Of a stretch of DNA of 64,000 nucleotides, positions 45,671 to 58,620 are shown piece by piece (position 1 is the first letter of the stretch; every line of letters starts with the position of its first letter). The notes under the pieces were generated by a model. It made no database searches and was not told the DNA's origin. It worked only from the letters and a program-made list of their open reading frames with translations. A program made the translations under genes and the position numbers. Source of the DNA: Cephalotus follicularis (lineage: Eukaryota > Streptophyta > Magnoliopsida > Oxalidales > Cephalotaceae); the NCBI GenBank assembly GCA_001972305.1, contig BDDD01001664.1:36998-100997 (forward strand), given 5' to 3'.

Positions 45671-48309
45671 TGTCAGGACCAGTTCCCGCTCTAACTATGG
45701 GACACGTGTCCTACCGGGGATGGCGCTCCTACCAATAACCCTCTCAAACAAAAACTGCCCGAGAAGCCATCTGAAGACTCCCTAGGAACCCATCGCGCCA
45801 AAAGCCTGAGGAGAAAGACTAGGCTGGGCGCGCAGCTAACGGGGCAACTGGGGCAGGGGATCCAACTTCTCTCCTGCTTGTGTCCCCAGCACTACATAAC
45901 CAAGCTCCAAAACACGCCGCATCACTTATGCCCGAGGAGAACACCCACGTGCTCCTCACATGATCACTTAACAACCTGTAGACAAAACATGCCCGGGGAG
46001 AGGGCCACGTGCACAACACCTGCTCACTTAAACACTAGCGAACAAAACATGCCCGGGGAGAGGGCCTGGGCTAAAGCGTAAAGACCCTAACACCCAGCGA
46101 GAGATGCACGCACGCCTCATGTGCTCACTTAAGCTCCCCTTGGGACACGCCTTGTCCCTCGGCACCCCTGCTCAACTCAACATCAAAACTATACTAACAT
46201 CAAAACGCACAGCATAACTTAAAGCACTATCATAAAACTTATGCCCGTCCCGGGCCTCCTTCTCAAGATCATACTCCCAAGGCCCAACCCTACCCGGGGG
46301 CACCCTGCCACCCTTGGTAGAACTCTATAAACATAAAACATCCATCATGGACTTAACTATTCTCCCCCGCTGGCTCATCCCCGCTATGCTAGACAAGGAC
46401 TTTCTAGCTCCCTGGCCAGACCTGGGATCACAAAACTCAAAACATGAAATATCCATGAAATCACAAGATAAACACATCTACAAACTCAAAACATCCACAA
46501 AGTTCCCTGAAAGTATCAAATCATTACATATTTGTTTCCTGGCATAACATACAATGCCTTCCCTGGCAGGCAAAAGAATAACATATCTTTATCATATACA
46601 AAGGAAAGCTCTCGGCTACCCTACTACATAAGGAATGCTCAGTGCTATGTAATGCTAAACGCCCGAGCTGACGCTCCATGATGCTGAGCTCAAAAACTAC
46701 CTTGCTGAGCTGGAGGGTCTCCTCCGGCTGGCTGGTCTGCAAAATAATCTGTGAGGGGATTTGTCTAATTGACTAAGTGACTGGGAATAAATCATCCTCT
46801 GTTGCATTCATAAAAAGGAATGCGCTGAAGAAAACTTACCATGAGCATGATTAACTATCCCAACTGGGGAAAAGACTGTATACAAAGCATATCTCATGGC
46901 ATACAATAAGGAAATGCTCAAGTACTTGAAAAACTTAGTCTTTTCTCTGCTTAGCTGATTCTAGACTGTTCATAAAAGCTAAAATAAACTTAAGAATACA
47001 ACTGATTAAAAGAAAGAGATCTGAAAAAAGAATTGGGGTCCTTCCCAGCTAAACACCCGAGGAGAACAACTAAGCTGGGAACTGGATTTTCTCTGCTGTG
47101 CTTGCTTTGCTGATTACATAGTATAGTTGCCAACTTATAGTGGCCTGAGCTGAGCTGATCTAGGCCGAAGCTTGCTTGGCAGTATCTGCCGAGAACCCAT
47201 GGTTCTCATCTGGACTTGTTGTTCTTATCTGAACTGCTATACTTGGCTTGCTGCTTAGCACTTGAGATATACTGCGCTGGGGACTAAAAGTCTGAGGACA
47301 ATGTCCTTCTCTAGAAAACCTACTGAAAGGTTCTATATACTACTATATCTGATAACTTAGCTCTGTTGTACTCAAACCCTGTACATTGTCCTAGCAACAA
47401 TGCAAAGAGATCCAGGTATGGAACCTGGGGACAGACTCACTCAACTTCTCATCCCGTGATGATAGGCCGAGGAGGGAGGAGCTTGTACACATGTGCTCAG
47501 CTGCGCTCAAACCCTGTACACTGCCCTAGCCACAATGTAAGGAGATCCAGGTATGGAACCCGGGGGCAGACTCGCTCAACAACCCATCATAGACAATAGG
47601 TACGCTGAGGAGGGGGGGTAAACACGTACACGTTATCTCATCCGAAGATGAAACGATATAAGGATGCTTAACATCTTTCTTTGCTCTGGGAAACACTCCA
47701 CTCTGAAGGAATGGCTAACATAAGACCTTAGGGAAAACAACTTCCCATCTAAACTCACTTACTTACAGCTGAAGCTGAGGAGAAGGAATCTCAAGAAAAT
47801 AAGATGAACAATAAAATGCTTTAAAAGAAATGATGTCTCACTCACAGTTCTTGCTACTTCCTTAGACGTTAACGTCCCTTCTTCTCTGCTACTCTCTTCC
47901 TCTGGCTTGTCTGCTTCTTTCCTTTACCTTGTCTGCTTCTTCCACTGCTGCCCTAGGAAAGCTTTAACTGCTACTGGTCCACGCGCAAGAACGAGAAGAA
48001 GAAGAAGAAAACTAGAACTCTCTCTCTAAAACTCTCTAATCTGCAGAAGCTAGAAGAAAGGATAGCCAAATCTCAAGATATCTCCACACTAATCCCAATT
48101 TAAGCCGTCATACGTCTTGGAAGTTGTAATCTTCCTCAAGAAGCTTTGCACTTATATACTCCAACTTCCACAAATCTCACTTAAACCTTGGCTTAACATA
48201 TATTTCTCTTATCCATTATTACACATAAGCCCAAAAAGACAAAATCATCATATCATATTACTTAAAAAAAAAGAACTCTTAAATCTCCAAAAAGATACGG
48301 GATATTACA
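45671..48309 (-). repeat. 3' LTR of element E (2639 bp)
   Basis: Plus-strand ends are TGTCAGGACCAG and GATATTACA. It holds many CCGAGGAG/CCCGGGGAGAGG words. Compared with the other LTR it keeps a segment near 46625-46710 that is absent there, and lacks a local duplication present at about 51340-51440. Confidence 0.92.
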
Positions 48310-48429
48310 TCCTCACCACCTTAAGAAATTTTGTCCTCAAAATTCCTCAAGCCAAACCATAAGAAGAACTATTCTATCATCTCTGGCTTCTCTGCCACCA
48401 TGCTCAACTAATAGATACTATAACTTAAC

Positions 48430-49817
48430 TTATCCTACTAAAGGAGAAACATAGAAATGCAAGATCTCACCTGGTGGCATGTCTGGTGCTGTCATATCCG
48501 CCACTCTGAGAAGGGAGTAAACTCTTATTGTAGCCCCTGGTCTGCTTGGAGGTCTGCCACCAGTAGCTCTAGCGGTGCTGCTCTGAGGTGCTGAGAAACT
48601 CGTTCTCGGTGTTGTCGCCTGTTGACTTGATCTGGCTGCTCCATTGCTTGGAGTCTGCTTCGCTGCTGGTGCTGCCATGGGAGTCATCGCTTCGGTAAGA
48701 GATTGCTGAGGACAATCTCTCTTTATGTGCCCGACCTCGCCACATCTGTAACAAACAGAACTTCCTTGCTTGCATTCCCCTGCATGGGACTTACCACATA
48801 CTTGGCATTGAGGTAACCTATTGCTCTGATAAGAACTCCCCTGTACGTCACTAGCAACTGGGGCAGTTCGTGTCTGTTGAGACGCTCCTCCTCTGACGTT
48901 GCCCGAGGACTGAGGTCCCCACTGCTTCTGAACTTTGGAGGGGTTCTCTGCTTACTCTGACTGAGATGAGGATCTCTTCGTCCTTGCTCTTGACGCACCC
49001 TCTGGTTTGCTAAACTCGACTCTACTCTCTTGGCAGCTTCCACTAAATCACCGAACACTAACCACGGGGTGACGGATACCATATGTCTGATCTCGAATCT
49101 TAGCCCTTCCAAGAACTTCTGACATCTCTCTTCTTGGTCAGCTACAAGGGCTGGAGCAAAATGTGACAACTCCATGAACCGGTACTCGTACTGGGACACA
49201 GACCCATTTCCTTGCCTCATATGAAGGAACTCTCTTCTCTTCTCTTGAATAAACGTAGGTGGGAAGAAGTACTGCCTAAACTCCTTCTTGAACTTCTCCC
49301 ACGTCATCTCTGACGATCTCTCATGTCGAGCTACAAGAGCTTCCCACCATTTTCGAGCACCTCTTGCAAGAAAGAAGGACACACTTTATACCCAGGAATC
49401 CTCCACTATATCAAGCCACGTGAAGATCTCTTCAAGGTGGTTCAACCACACCTCTGCATCCATGGGGTCTCATGTTCCCTCAAACGACGTCGCACCTAAC
49501 CGTTGCATGCATTCGACAGGAAGGGGTTGAGGTCTGACTAAACCCATAGTCTGAGCCCACATTGTTGCTGCTTGCATCATCTCTGCAGGTCCGCTGGCAG
49601 GTACTAGTGGTGGCATACGCGCTGCTGATTGCGCTGCTGGGATAGGCTCCTCTGGTACCTGTCGAGCTCCCTGTCCTTCTACTCCCACATTAACTTGCTC
49701 CTCTAGCGCTTCTATAGGAACCTCTTGCTCCACTGTCTGGTGAGGAATAGCTCTTCCTCTGCCTCTGCCTCTGCCACGACCTCTGCCATGAACCGTTCTA
49801 TGAGTCTGAGGTGGCAT
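48430..49817 (-). pseudogene. Gag of element E
   Basis: Starts MPPQTHRTVH at 49817, followed by an Arg/Gly repeat. The gypsy-type Gag core follows (ARKWWEAL, TWEKFKKEFRQYFFP, QYEYRFMELSHFAP, EERCQKFLEGLR, in 49382-48980). A Cys-rich knuckle (CQVCGKSHAGEC and CYRCGEVGHIKRDC, about 48810-48720) and a Pro/Ser/Thr-rich end complete it. Breaks are a TGA at 49470-49472 and a TAA near 49390 in the same frame, and a frameshift near 48900. The frame ends at 48430 without any protease. Confidence 0.88.
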
Positions 49818-49940
49818 CGTCTTCTACAACAACATGCTAACGTATCACGATATCGTCGTAACCTAGATGCAATGCATGAATGCAAGCCCAAGATACCCCA
49901 CTAACTAATATAGAAAGCACAAGGAGAAACGCAAACCTTC

Positions 49941-49952
49941 GCTCTGATACCA
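49941..49952 (-). other. Primer binding site of element E (initiator tRNA-Met type)
   Basis: Minus strand TGGTATCAGAGC lies three bases inside the right (5') LTR. Confidence 0.85.
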
Positions 49953-49955
49953 CGT

Positions 49956-51867
49956 TGTCAGGACCCGTTCCTGCTCTAACTATGGGACACGTGTCCTGCC
50001 GAGGATGGCGCTCCTGCCAACAACCCTCTCAAACCAAAACTGCCTGAGAAGCCATCTGAAGACTCCCCAGGAACCCATCGTGCAAAAAGCCCGAGGAAAA
50101 AGACCGGGCTGGGCGCGCAGCTAACGGGGCAACCGGGGTAGGGGATCCAACTCCTCTCTTGCTTGTGTCCCCAACACTACATAACAGAGCTCCAAAATGT
50201 GCCGCATCACTTATGCCCGAGGAGAACACCCACGTGCTTCTCACATGATTACTTAACAACCTATAGACAAAACATGCCCGGGGAGAGGGCCACGTGTACC
50301 ACACCTGCTCACTTAAACACCAGCGAACAAAACATGCTCGGGGAGAGGGCCTAGGCTGAAGCGTAAAGACCCTAACACCCCGGGAGAGATGCACGCACGC
50401 CTCACGAGCTCACTTCAGCTCCCCTAGGGACACGCCTTGTCCCCCGGCACCCCTGCTAAACTCAACATCAAAACTATACTAACATCAAAACGCATAACAT
50501 AACTTAAAGCACTATCATAAAACTTATGCCCGTCCCGGGCCTCCTTCTCGGGGTCATACTCCAAAGGCCCAACCCTACCCGGGGGTACCCTGCCACCCTG
50601 GGTAGAACTCTATAAACATAAAACATCAATCCTAGCCTTAACTATTCTCCCCCGTTGGCTCATCCCCGCTACGCTAGCCAAGGACTCTCTAGCTCCCTGG
50701 CAGACCTGGGATCACAAAACTCAAAACATGAAATATCCATGAAATCACAAGATAAACACATCTACAAACTCAAACATCCATAAAATTCCTTGAAAGTATC
50801 AAATCATTACATATTTGTTCCCTGGCATAACATACAATGCCTTCCTTGGCAGGCAAAAGAATAACATATCTTCATCATATACAAAGGAAAGCTCTCGGCT
50901 ACCCTACTAGCTATCTATTGCTGAGCTCGAGGGTCTCCTCCGGTTGGCTGGTCTGTAAAATAATCTGTGAGGGGATTAGTCCAATTGACTAAGTGACTGG
51001 GAACAAATCATCCTCTATTGCATTCATAAAAAGGAATGCGCTGAAGAAAACTTACCATGAGCATGATTAACTATCCCAACTGGGGAAAAGACTATATACA
51101 AAGCATATCTCATGGCATACAATAAGGAAAATCTCAAAGTACTTGAAAAACTTACTCTTTTCTCTGCTTAGCTGATTCTAGACTGTTCATGAAAGCTGAA
51201 ATAAACTTAAGAATACAGCTGATTAAAAGAAAGAGATCTGAAAAAAGAACTGGGGTCCTTCCCGGCTAAACACCCTAGGAGAACAACTAAGCTGGGAACT
51301 GGCTTTTCTTTGCTGTGCTTGCTTTGCTGATTACATAGTATAGTTGCCAACTTATAGTGGTCTGAGCTGAGCTGATCTAGGCCGAAGCCTGCTGGTTACA
51401 TAATATACATGCCAACTTATAGTGGCCTGAGCTGAGCTGATCTAGGCCAAAGCCTGCTTGGCAGTATCTACTGAGAATCCATGGTTCTCATCTGGACTTG
51501 CTGTTCATATCTGAACTGTTATACTTGGCTAGTTGCTTAGCACTTGAGATATACTGGGCTGGGGACTAAAAGTCCGAGGACAAGGTCCTCCTCTAGAAAA
51601 CCTACTGAAAGGCTCTATATACTACTGTATCTGATAACTTAGCTCTGCTGTACTCAAACCCTGTATATTGTCCTAGCAACAATGCAGGGAGATCCAGGTA
51701 TGGAACCCGGGGACAGACTCACTCAACTTCTCATCCTGTGATGATAGGCTGAGGAGGGAGGAGCTTGTACACATGTGCTCGGCTACGCTCAAACCTTGTA
51801 CACTGTCCTAGCCACAATGTAAGGAGATCCAGGTATGGAACCCGGGGGCAGACTAGCTCAACAACCC
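49956..51867 (-). repeat. 5' LTR of element E, outer part up to the element F insertion
   Basis: Starts TGTCAGGACCCG at 49956 and matches 45671 onward. It contains a local tandem duplication around 51340-51440 (TTACATA...CAACTTATAGTGG...GATCTAGGCC twice). It is split after AACCC (51863-51867) and resumes at 60745. Confidence 0.92.
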
Positions 51868-54017
51868 TGTAACACCACACGCCCGCAGGGCGGACACGTG
51901 ACATTACTCTCAATCCAATACACAATACAATGGTCGGGACTAGCAATATAAAAATGCGGAAAAACTTAAAACTTTGCAATACATATCATTGTGCGGAAGA
52001 TACAATACAATAAACCATCCATACAGTATAAATGCTTTACAATAAAAATCTTTTACAATACATTACATTTCAATCCTTTCACTACAATATCTTACAACCA
52101 GCTCCGCGATACCCAAGCAGTTGTGCGATCAAATCGAGTCTTCAATCCTACTGTCCGCTGCTACCTGCTGCCCTACCTATACCGCACACAAAATGTACAA
52201 CACAGCCCTACCCCAAAGGATGGGGTTAGCCACAAGGCTAAGCAGAAACCCCATGCAGCATGTATACATGTACAATGTGTAGTATCGGTGACAATTTATG
52301 CAATATAAATGTGCAGTGTACAATATCAATGCATGATATGGAAAATACATGAATACAATTGGCGATCTACTATCCGTATGTCACTGGCCCATAACAGAGC
52401 ATATGGATAGGATCTATAACAATCAATCAATGGCAGACACTCAATGGTGGTGTATCAAACACCCAATCAATCAATCATATCCTATAGAGCATGCGACCTC
52501 GGTCAGTACAGTGTCAAACAGTAGCAATGATCAATCTCACGGAAGGTAGTCCTTCGAAAAGGGTGGGAGATCTACCCATTTGTCTCAAACTGATCAGGTT
52601 TGGGACTCATAGGTCTTCCAGCCTACGGCTAGGTCAATACAGTATCGATGAGCTACAACCATGGGGGAGCTAGTATACCGTTAGGGAGCTACGACCCTCC
52701 GGGAGCATCAATCATCAATCAGTAACAGTACTGCTCGTCAGTATATCAATACAATAAATGACGTGATCGACGAAATAGGTGGACAAAGTCGACAACCTAA
52801 CATGCCGATGCGGGTCATAAGGTCACTCTATAGGATCCATACAATACAATACAATCAATATATCTGTCAGTACAATACCGATAAGTGATGATGTCTAATG
52901 GAGAAATGGGAATGAGCGTCCAACGTTCCGAACTTAGACTCACAACACTTATGGCTCAATCAATCAATCAGTAGCCAATAGACGGTGACAATCGAATCAA
53001 CGAGATAGAAAGGAATGTCTATCCGGTAGAAGGACATCGACGTCTTTGAAAGACATCGATGTCTTTCTCTATTTGTATAGAGATCTGGCCGAAGGACGTC
53101 GATGTCTTTGAACAAAGACGTCGACGCGATTCAATAAAAATAGCCTGGGAATGCGCATCGATGTTCAGCATCGATGTCTTTCTTGGGGAGAAAACATCTC
53201 AAGGCAAAGGCGTCGATGTCGTTGAAAGACGTCAATGTCTTTGAAAGACGTCGATGTCTTTGCTGCGGAATCAGTGATACAACATTCTAAAGTGAAAGAC
53301 ATCGATGTCCATGGGCTGGGGTCGATGTCTTTGCTAGGCAGGGTCGATTTTTGTGCAGAAAAAGTGGCCAATCTCAAGTCAAAATCCAATTTAAAGCCGT
53401 TCTTTAAAATCAATCATTTAAGGTTAGTAAAACTTGTTACAACCTTCAAAACTCAGTTTCAATCCTCCTAGATCAATTAGATCAAGGAAATCAATAAAAA
53501 CCTTAGTTTTTCAATTCAATGCAATACAATCACTCAATTCAATCAATCATTCAATCAATTATGCAATTAAGCAATAGGCAATCAAGTAAGGAAGTCCTAC
53601 CTTTAACGAAGATTCAAAGTTGAGCTAACGATCGGTCAATCGGCTGAAATTACCCAAGAATCAGCTACTTTCTTGTTCAATCGGCACCCATAACTTGCAA
53701 GTGCTATCCTTGTTGATGGAGATGCAAATCCGACTGCTAGGGAGATAGAGGGAGGCTGCCAGCAAGAGAGCGAAAGAGAGGGAGAAAGATAGATAGAGGG
53801 AGAAGAATGAAAGAATGAGAGAATGAGAGTGAGAAATTGACTTATATAGTCAATTCGACCAACTCTCCGAAACTCATCCCAAAATCCCGACTATACATGC
53901 ATATAATCAATACAATAACAATAGGTATAGGAATACCTCAATTCAATACAATTCGATACGGTCCAATACGGTACAATGTATGCATGAACAGTACAAGAGG
54001 GAATTCGGGTCGTCAAA
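51868..54017 (-). repeat. 3' LTR of element F (2150 bp)
   Basis: Plus-strand start TGTAACACCACACG. At its other end (minus-strand start) it reads TTTGACGACC where the 5' LTR has TGTGATGACC. It is nearly identical to 58621-60744. The TCGA motif array is at about 53033-53340. Confidence 0.92.
53033..53340. repeat. Array of GACATCGATGTC-type palindromes in the element F LTR
   Basis: Units reading GACATCGATGTCTTT or GACGTCGATGTCTTT start at about 53033, 53052, 53095, 53117, 53155, 53168, 53210, 53228, 53247 and further on. Most steps are 19-22 bp or twice that. The other LTR has the same array at about 59780-60065 with small length differences. Confidence 0.85.
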
Positions 54018-54034
54018 TTCTCCCCTCCTTAAAA
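54018..54034 (-). other. Polypurine tract of element F
   Basis: The minus strand reads AAGGAGGGGAGAA immediately before the 3' LTR start. Confidence 0.8.
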
Positions 54035-54059
54035 GAATCTGGTCCCCAGATTCATCGGT

Positions 54060-55570
54060 CAATCGATCAATCAATCAAATAGGAAAGGGTATGTCTCTCT
54101 CATATCATCCTCGTGCTCCCAGGTGCGCTCCACTAAACCATGATACTGCCATAGAACACTGACCAAAGGAATGGTCTTGTTCCTCAATACTCTGATCTGT
54201 CTGTCAACAATCTGTATAGGAGTCTCTATGAACGATAAGTCAGGTTCTAGCTAAATCTGACCATACTCAATGATGTGTGAAGGATCTCGAACATATCTCC
54301 TCAACTGAGAAACATGGAACACATCATGCACTCCCGACAATGCTGGAGGCAATGCAAGCCTATAAGCAAGTATGCCAATCCGATCCAATACCTCAAAAGG
54401 TCCAATAAAACAGGGACAAAGCTTTCCTTTCTTCCCGAATCTCATGACTCCTTTAGTGGTCGACACTTTGAGGAAATCTTGGTCACCATGACTAAACTCC
54501 AAGCCTATGCGATGAACATCAGCATAGCTTTTCTGTCTACTCTGATCAATAATCAATCGGTCTTTAATCAATTTCACTTTCTCTGCAGAAATCAGTACAA
54601 TCTCTGGCCCAAAAAAAAAACTCCTTTCACCGACCTGATCCCAACAAACTGGTGATCGGCACTTCCTACCATATAGGGCTTCATAGGGAGCTATCTGTAT
54701 ACTCTCGTGATAACTATTGTTATATGAGAACTCAATCAAATTCAAGTAGTCATCCCAACTACCTCCAAAGTGGAGAACACATGCACGAAGCATGTCCTCC
54801 AATGTCTGAATGGTCCTTTCGGACAAACCGTCTATTTGGGGATGAAAAACAGTGATGAAGCTCAATTCTGTACCCATAGCTCCCTGTAACTTCATGCAAA
54901 ACCCGGAAGTGAAGTGAGAGTCTCGACTCGAAACAATGCTGATAGGAGCTCCATGTGCTTTAACAATCTCTTTTATAAAAAATCTGGACAACTTTTCTCT
55001 AGAATAAGTCATCCGAATTGGTAGAAAATGGGCCGATTTTGTAAGTCAATCAACAATAACCCATATACCATCATGTCTGTCGCGTGTCAGAGGTAACCCT
55101 GACACGAAATCCATGGTAATGTGCTCCCATTTCCACTCAGGAATGAGCAAAGGTTGAAGCAAGCATGCCGGTCTCTGATGCTCTGCCTTAACTTGCTAAC
55201 AAGTGAGGCATCTCGATACAAATTCCGCGATCTCTTTCTTCATGCCAATCCACCAATAGCTAAGTTTCAGGTCACGATACATCTTCGTACTCCCGGGATG
55301 GATAGAGAGACGAGATTTATGAGCTTGAGAAAGGAGCTCTTCCTTCAACTCGCTATCGGCTGGGACGCAAATTCTGTTTCTGTACCTCAATAACCCATCT
55401 GTAGATAGAGAGAAATTGGGTTTTAATCCCTCATCAATAACAGTAGCCACTTTCTGTAATTCAATGTCCACTATCTGAGCATCTCTAATCCGGTCAGGTA
55501 ATGCAAGTTGCACACGAATATGGGAAAGAGTCATACAAGACAGCTTGCGACTCAATGCATCTGCAATAAC
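54060..55570 (-). pseudogene. Element F integrase and chromodomain-like C-terminus
   Basis: Zinc-binding N-domain (H..H..CLTC, 55290-55200), then a stop at 55196. The core begins HITMDFVSGLPL (first catalytic Asp, about 55120) with a further stop near 55050. The frame 55012-54251 holds the second block as VSSRDSHF, where VSDRD is normal, so the second catalytic Asp is Ser (54926-54928). The third block, LSERTIQTLEDML, keeps Glu. The C-terminal part has YGRKCRSPVCW and FHVSQLRRYV. After a stop at 54251, the chromodomain-like segment QIVDRQIRVLRN and ERTWEHEDDM runs to about 54070. Confidence 0.88.
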
Positions 55571-57071
55571 ATTTGCTTTCCCGGATGATATTCAATGTCA
55601 CAATCATAGTCATTAAGAAGTTCAAACCACATTCTCTGTCTCATGTTCAAATCTTTCTGTGAAAAGAGGTATCTCAAACTCTTATGATCTGTAAAAACTG
55701 TAAACTTGGTTCCATAAAGGTAGTGGCGCCATTTTCCAAGAGCAAAGACAATGGCTGCCAACTCCAAGTCGTGCACTGGGTAGTTTTCTTCATGTGGTTT
55801 GATCTTTCTCGATGCATAAGCTATTACGTTGCCATATTCCATAAGGACGCAACCAAGACCTTTCCCGGAAGCATCGGTATACACAACAAAGTCTTCATTC
55901 CCATATGGAAAAGCTAGGACAGGAGTGGAAACCAATCTATATTTCAACTCTTGAAAACTTCTTTCACAATCACTATCCCATACAAATGCAGCGTTCTTCT
56001 GTGTCAATCTGGTCAACGGTGTAGCAATACAGGAAAATTCCTCAACAAACCAACGATAATACCCTGTTAAACCCAAGAAGCTGCGAACTTCGGAAGCATT
56101 CGTCGGTCGTTTCCAATCTTTCACTGCCTCTACTTTCGATGGATCCACTGATAAACTGTCACTAGAAACAATATGCCTGAGGAAAGCAACCTCCGATAAC
56201 CAAAATTCGCACTTGTCGAATTTGGCATACAATCGATGATCTCTCAACGTTTGCAATACAATGTGGAGGTGCTGGGCATGCTCCTCATCGGTCCTGGAAC
56301 AGATTAAGAGGTCATCAATGAATACTACAATGAACTGATCCAAATACTGTCTGAACACTCGATTCATCCGGACCATGAAAGTTGCGGGAGCATTAGTCAC
56401 GCCAAAAGGCATAACTAGAAACTCATAATGGCCATATCTCGATCTGAAAGCCGTCTTCGGAATATCCTCCGGTCTGACTTTCAACTGGTGGTAGCCCGAT
56501 CTCAAGTCGAGCTTAGAAAACACTGTCGCTCCTCTAAGCTGGTCAAACATCTCATCAATGTGCGGTAGAGCGTACTTATTCTTCACTATAACTTTGTTGA
56601 GCTGTCGATAGTCTATACACATTCAGAGCGATCCATCTTTTTTTTTTTGACAAAAAGAACAGGTGTTCCCCAGGGTGAACTACTAGGTCTTATAAAACCT
56701 TTGTCTAGAAGATTCTGTAACTATATCTTTAACTCTTTCAATTCTATCGATGCCATACGGTATGGTGCTCAAGAAATCGGTGCAGTTCCTGGTATCAAAT
56801 CAATCACAAACTCTATCTCTCTGTTTGACGGCAACGACGTCAAATCCTGAGGAAAAACATCTCTGAACTCGCAGACCACTGGAATATCTTCCAGTTTCGG
56901 CCTCCATCTATCGGTATCGAGCACATGTGCTAGAAACCCCTGGCATCCCTGTTGTAACAATTTGTCCGCATGCAAAGCCAAAATCATCGGAACAAACAAT
57001 GGCTCTAAGGTGCCAAGAAATTGAAAGGTGGTCGTCCCGGAGGACTGAAAACCACCACCTTTCGATGACAA
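55552..57071 (-). pseudogene. Element F reverse transcriptase and RNase H
   Basis: Upstream piece 57071-56769 (PVVCEFRDVFPQDLTSLP) leads into a region with stops and a poly-Lys run near 56640. The open frame 56622-55552 holds the reverse transcriptase core: [23 protein letters not shown], the active site VVFIDDLLI (FIDD in place of the usual YIDD) and [10 protein letters not shown]. RNase H follows ([33 protein letters not shown]). The 356-codon core is the best-preserved part of the element. Confidence 0.92.
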
Positions 57072-57120
57072 TCCACATGAGCAAAGCTAGCAGACAACCA
57101 AACCATGCCCAGAATCACAT

Positions 57121-57417
57121 CTAGGCTATCCATAGGAAGAACAATAAGACGGCTAACAAGAAACGATCATCAATCTCAATAACACAATCTCTACACACTC
57201 GATCGGTAGTCGCTGACTCACCGAGAGGTGTGGATACCTCCATCAAGAAAGGAAGGTATTCAGGTCTCAAACCAACGTGGGAGACAAAAAGCAATGCAAT
57301 GAATGAATGGAATGAACCCGGGTTAATAAGAACCCCTGCTGGAAGCTGAAAGAGTCTAATGGTACCTCCAATCACAACATCAGACCCTGTTGCAACACTC
57401 GGTTCCATAGCAAACAC
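57121..57417 (-). pseudogene. Element F protease region
   Basis: A retropepsin-like stretch in which the catalytic motif reads VLINPGSFHSFI, where VLIDSGATHSFI-type sequence is normal. The catalytic Asp is replaced by Asn (57322-57324). The frame also has a stop at 57121 before the reverse transcriptase. Confidence 0.8.
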
Positions 57418-57418
57418 T

Positions 57419-58450
57419 CTAGGCTAAACTATTGGAGCAGAACTCAAAGCTATTTCCCTCTGGACTGTGAAGTCCCACGGGAAGAAGACGGTACACTGGT
57501 AGTCGGTCCCTGTGGAGTCGGTGACCGCTGTGTCTGATCAAATCCTCTGGAGCGGGGATTCTGTGTACAACCTCTAGCAATGTGGTCAGAACCACTACAA
57601 ACCAAGCAATGGCCCAAAAACCATCTGCAATTCTCAGAAGTATGGTTGGTCTTCTGACAATGCACACAAGGAACCAAAGCACTCTAATTACCGCTCCCAG
57701 AAAATATGGAGGGTGTACCTTAACTAGGTACTGAAGATCGGTCTCCTCGACGTGCGTTCCTCGATTTGCCTCTCCTCCAAGAACGAGACGGGTTTCTGCT
57801 ATCCTGATTGCTACCATGAGAACCAGGTGAGGGGCTACTACCAGTCTTTTAAGATTTAGCACTGCCACTGTCATTACCACTATGCCAAGAAGAAGGAGTA
57901 GGCCTGCTGCGGGTTATATCTCTCATCAATTTAGCCTCAGCTGCAATATCCTCAAGCTGCATAGCTCGGGAAGAAATATCCGATATAGAGGTCAATCCCA
58001 AGGGAGTCAATTGCCTCCTCAAATCCAATCTCAGTCCCTGAAGGAACTTCTTTGCTCTACTCTCTTGGCCTTCCACTAAGTACGGGGCAGATCGGGCTAA
58101 TTGCATGAATCTAGCCTCATACTCAGCAACTGTCATGCTTCATTGTACCAAGTTAGAAAATTCAATCTCTCTTCTGTCTGTCTATACCTGAGGGTAGTAC
58201 CTTGCATTGAATTCTCTTTTGAAGTCATCCCAAGAGCGGACTGTACCATTTCTCATCCAATCCGTGTTAACCATAGCCCACCAGTGCTCGGCTTCTCCTT
58301 GGAGCATATACACTGCCAATACCAATTTCTATTCATCATCACATCCCAAGACTTCAAAGATCTTCTCCAAATGGGTTACCCAGGACTCAGCAAGAGTGGG
58401 ATCAGGGGGTCCTACAAATATTGGAGGCTGCAACTTTAAGAAGCAGCTCA
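57419..58450 (-). pseudogene. Element F Gag with two zinc knuckles
   Basis: Gag core in minus-strand order: EHWWAMVNTDW, then WDDFKREFNARYYP (58290-58200), then a stop. Next come the open frame 58136-57849 (VAEYEARFMQLARSAP, AKKFLQGLRLDLRRQL), a Ser/Arg-rich linker, and two knuckles, CVHCQKTNHTSENC and CLVCSGSDHIARGC (about 57670-57570). Stops occur near 58190, 58140, 57850 and 57680, so it is broken. Two knuckles are common in Tekay/Del-type Gag. Confidence 0.85.
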
Positions 58451-58604
58451 ACAACGGGATGATCAGATACAATCTCTTTCAATTCCAATATCAATCTCTT
58501 TTCCAATAAACAATGGCATGAATAAGAAAGAACATATGTCATGCAAATCCATTCAGTCAATCTCAATCAACGCATTAATATACTTAGCTAGCAGGTCAAC
58601 CAAT

Positions 58605-58617
58605 GTATCTGATACCA
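58605..58617 (-). other. Primer binding site of element F
   Basis: The minus strand reads TGGTATCAGATAC three bases inside the 5' LTR. It resembles the initiator tRNA-Met site, with GATAC in place of GAGCC. Confidence 0.7.
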
Positions 58618-58620
58618 TTC

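Noticed and set aside
48117-48362. 81-codon plus-strand frame in the left LTR of element E
   Set aside because: The frame is not kept in the matching right LTR (61274-61471 region) and has no domain.
52032-52549. Several 60-100 codon plus-strand frames in the element F LTR, repeated near 58876-59426
   Set aside because: They recur only because the LTR is duplicated, and they run antisense to the element; no domain.
8917-58617. TGGTATCAGAGC sites as possible tRNA genes
   Set aside because: Only the 12-base primer complement is present, each beside an LTR or viral leader; no cloverleaf sequence surrounds them.
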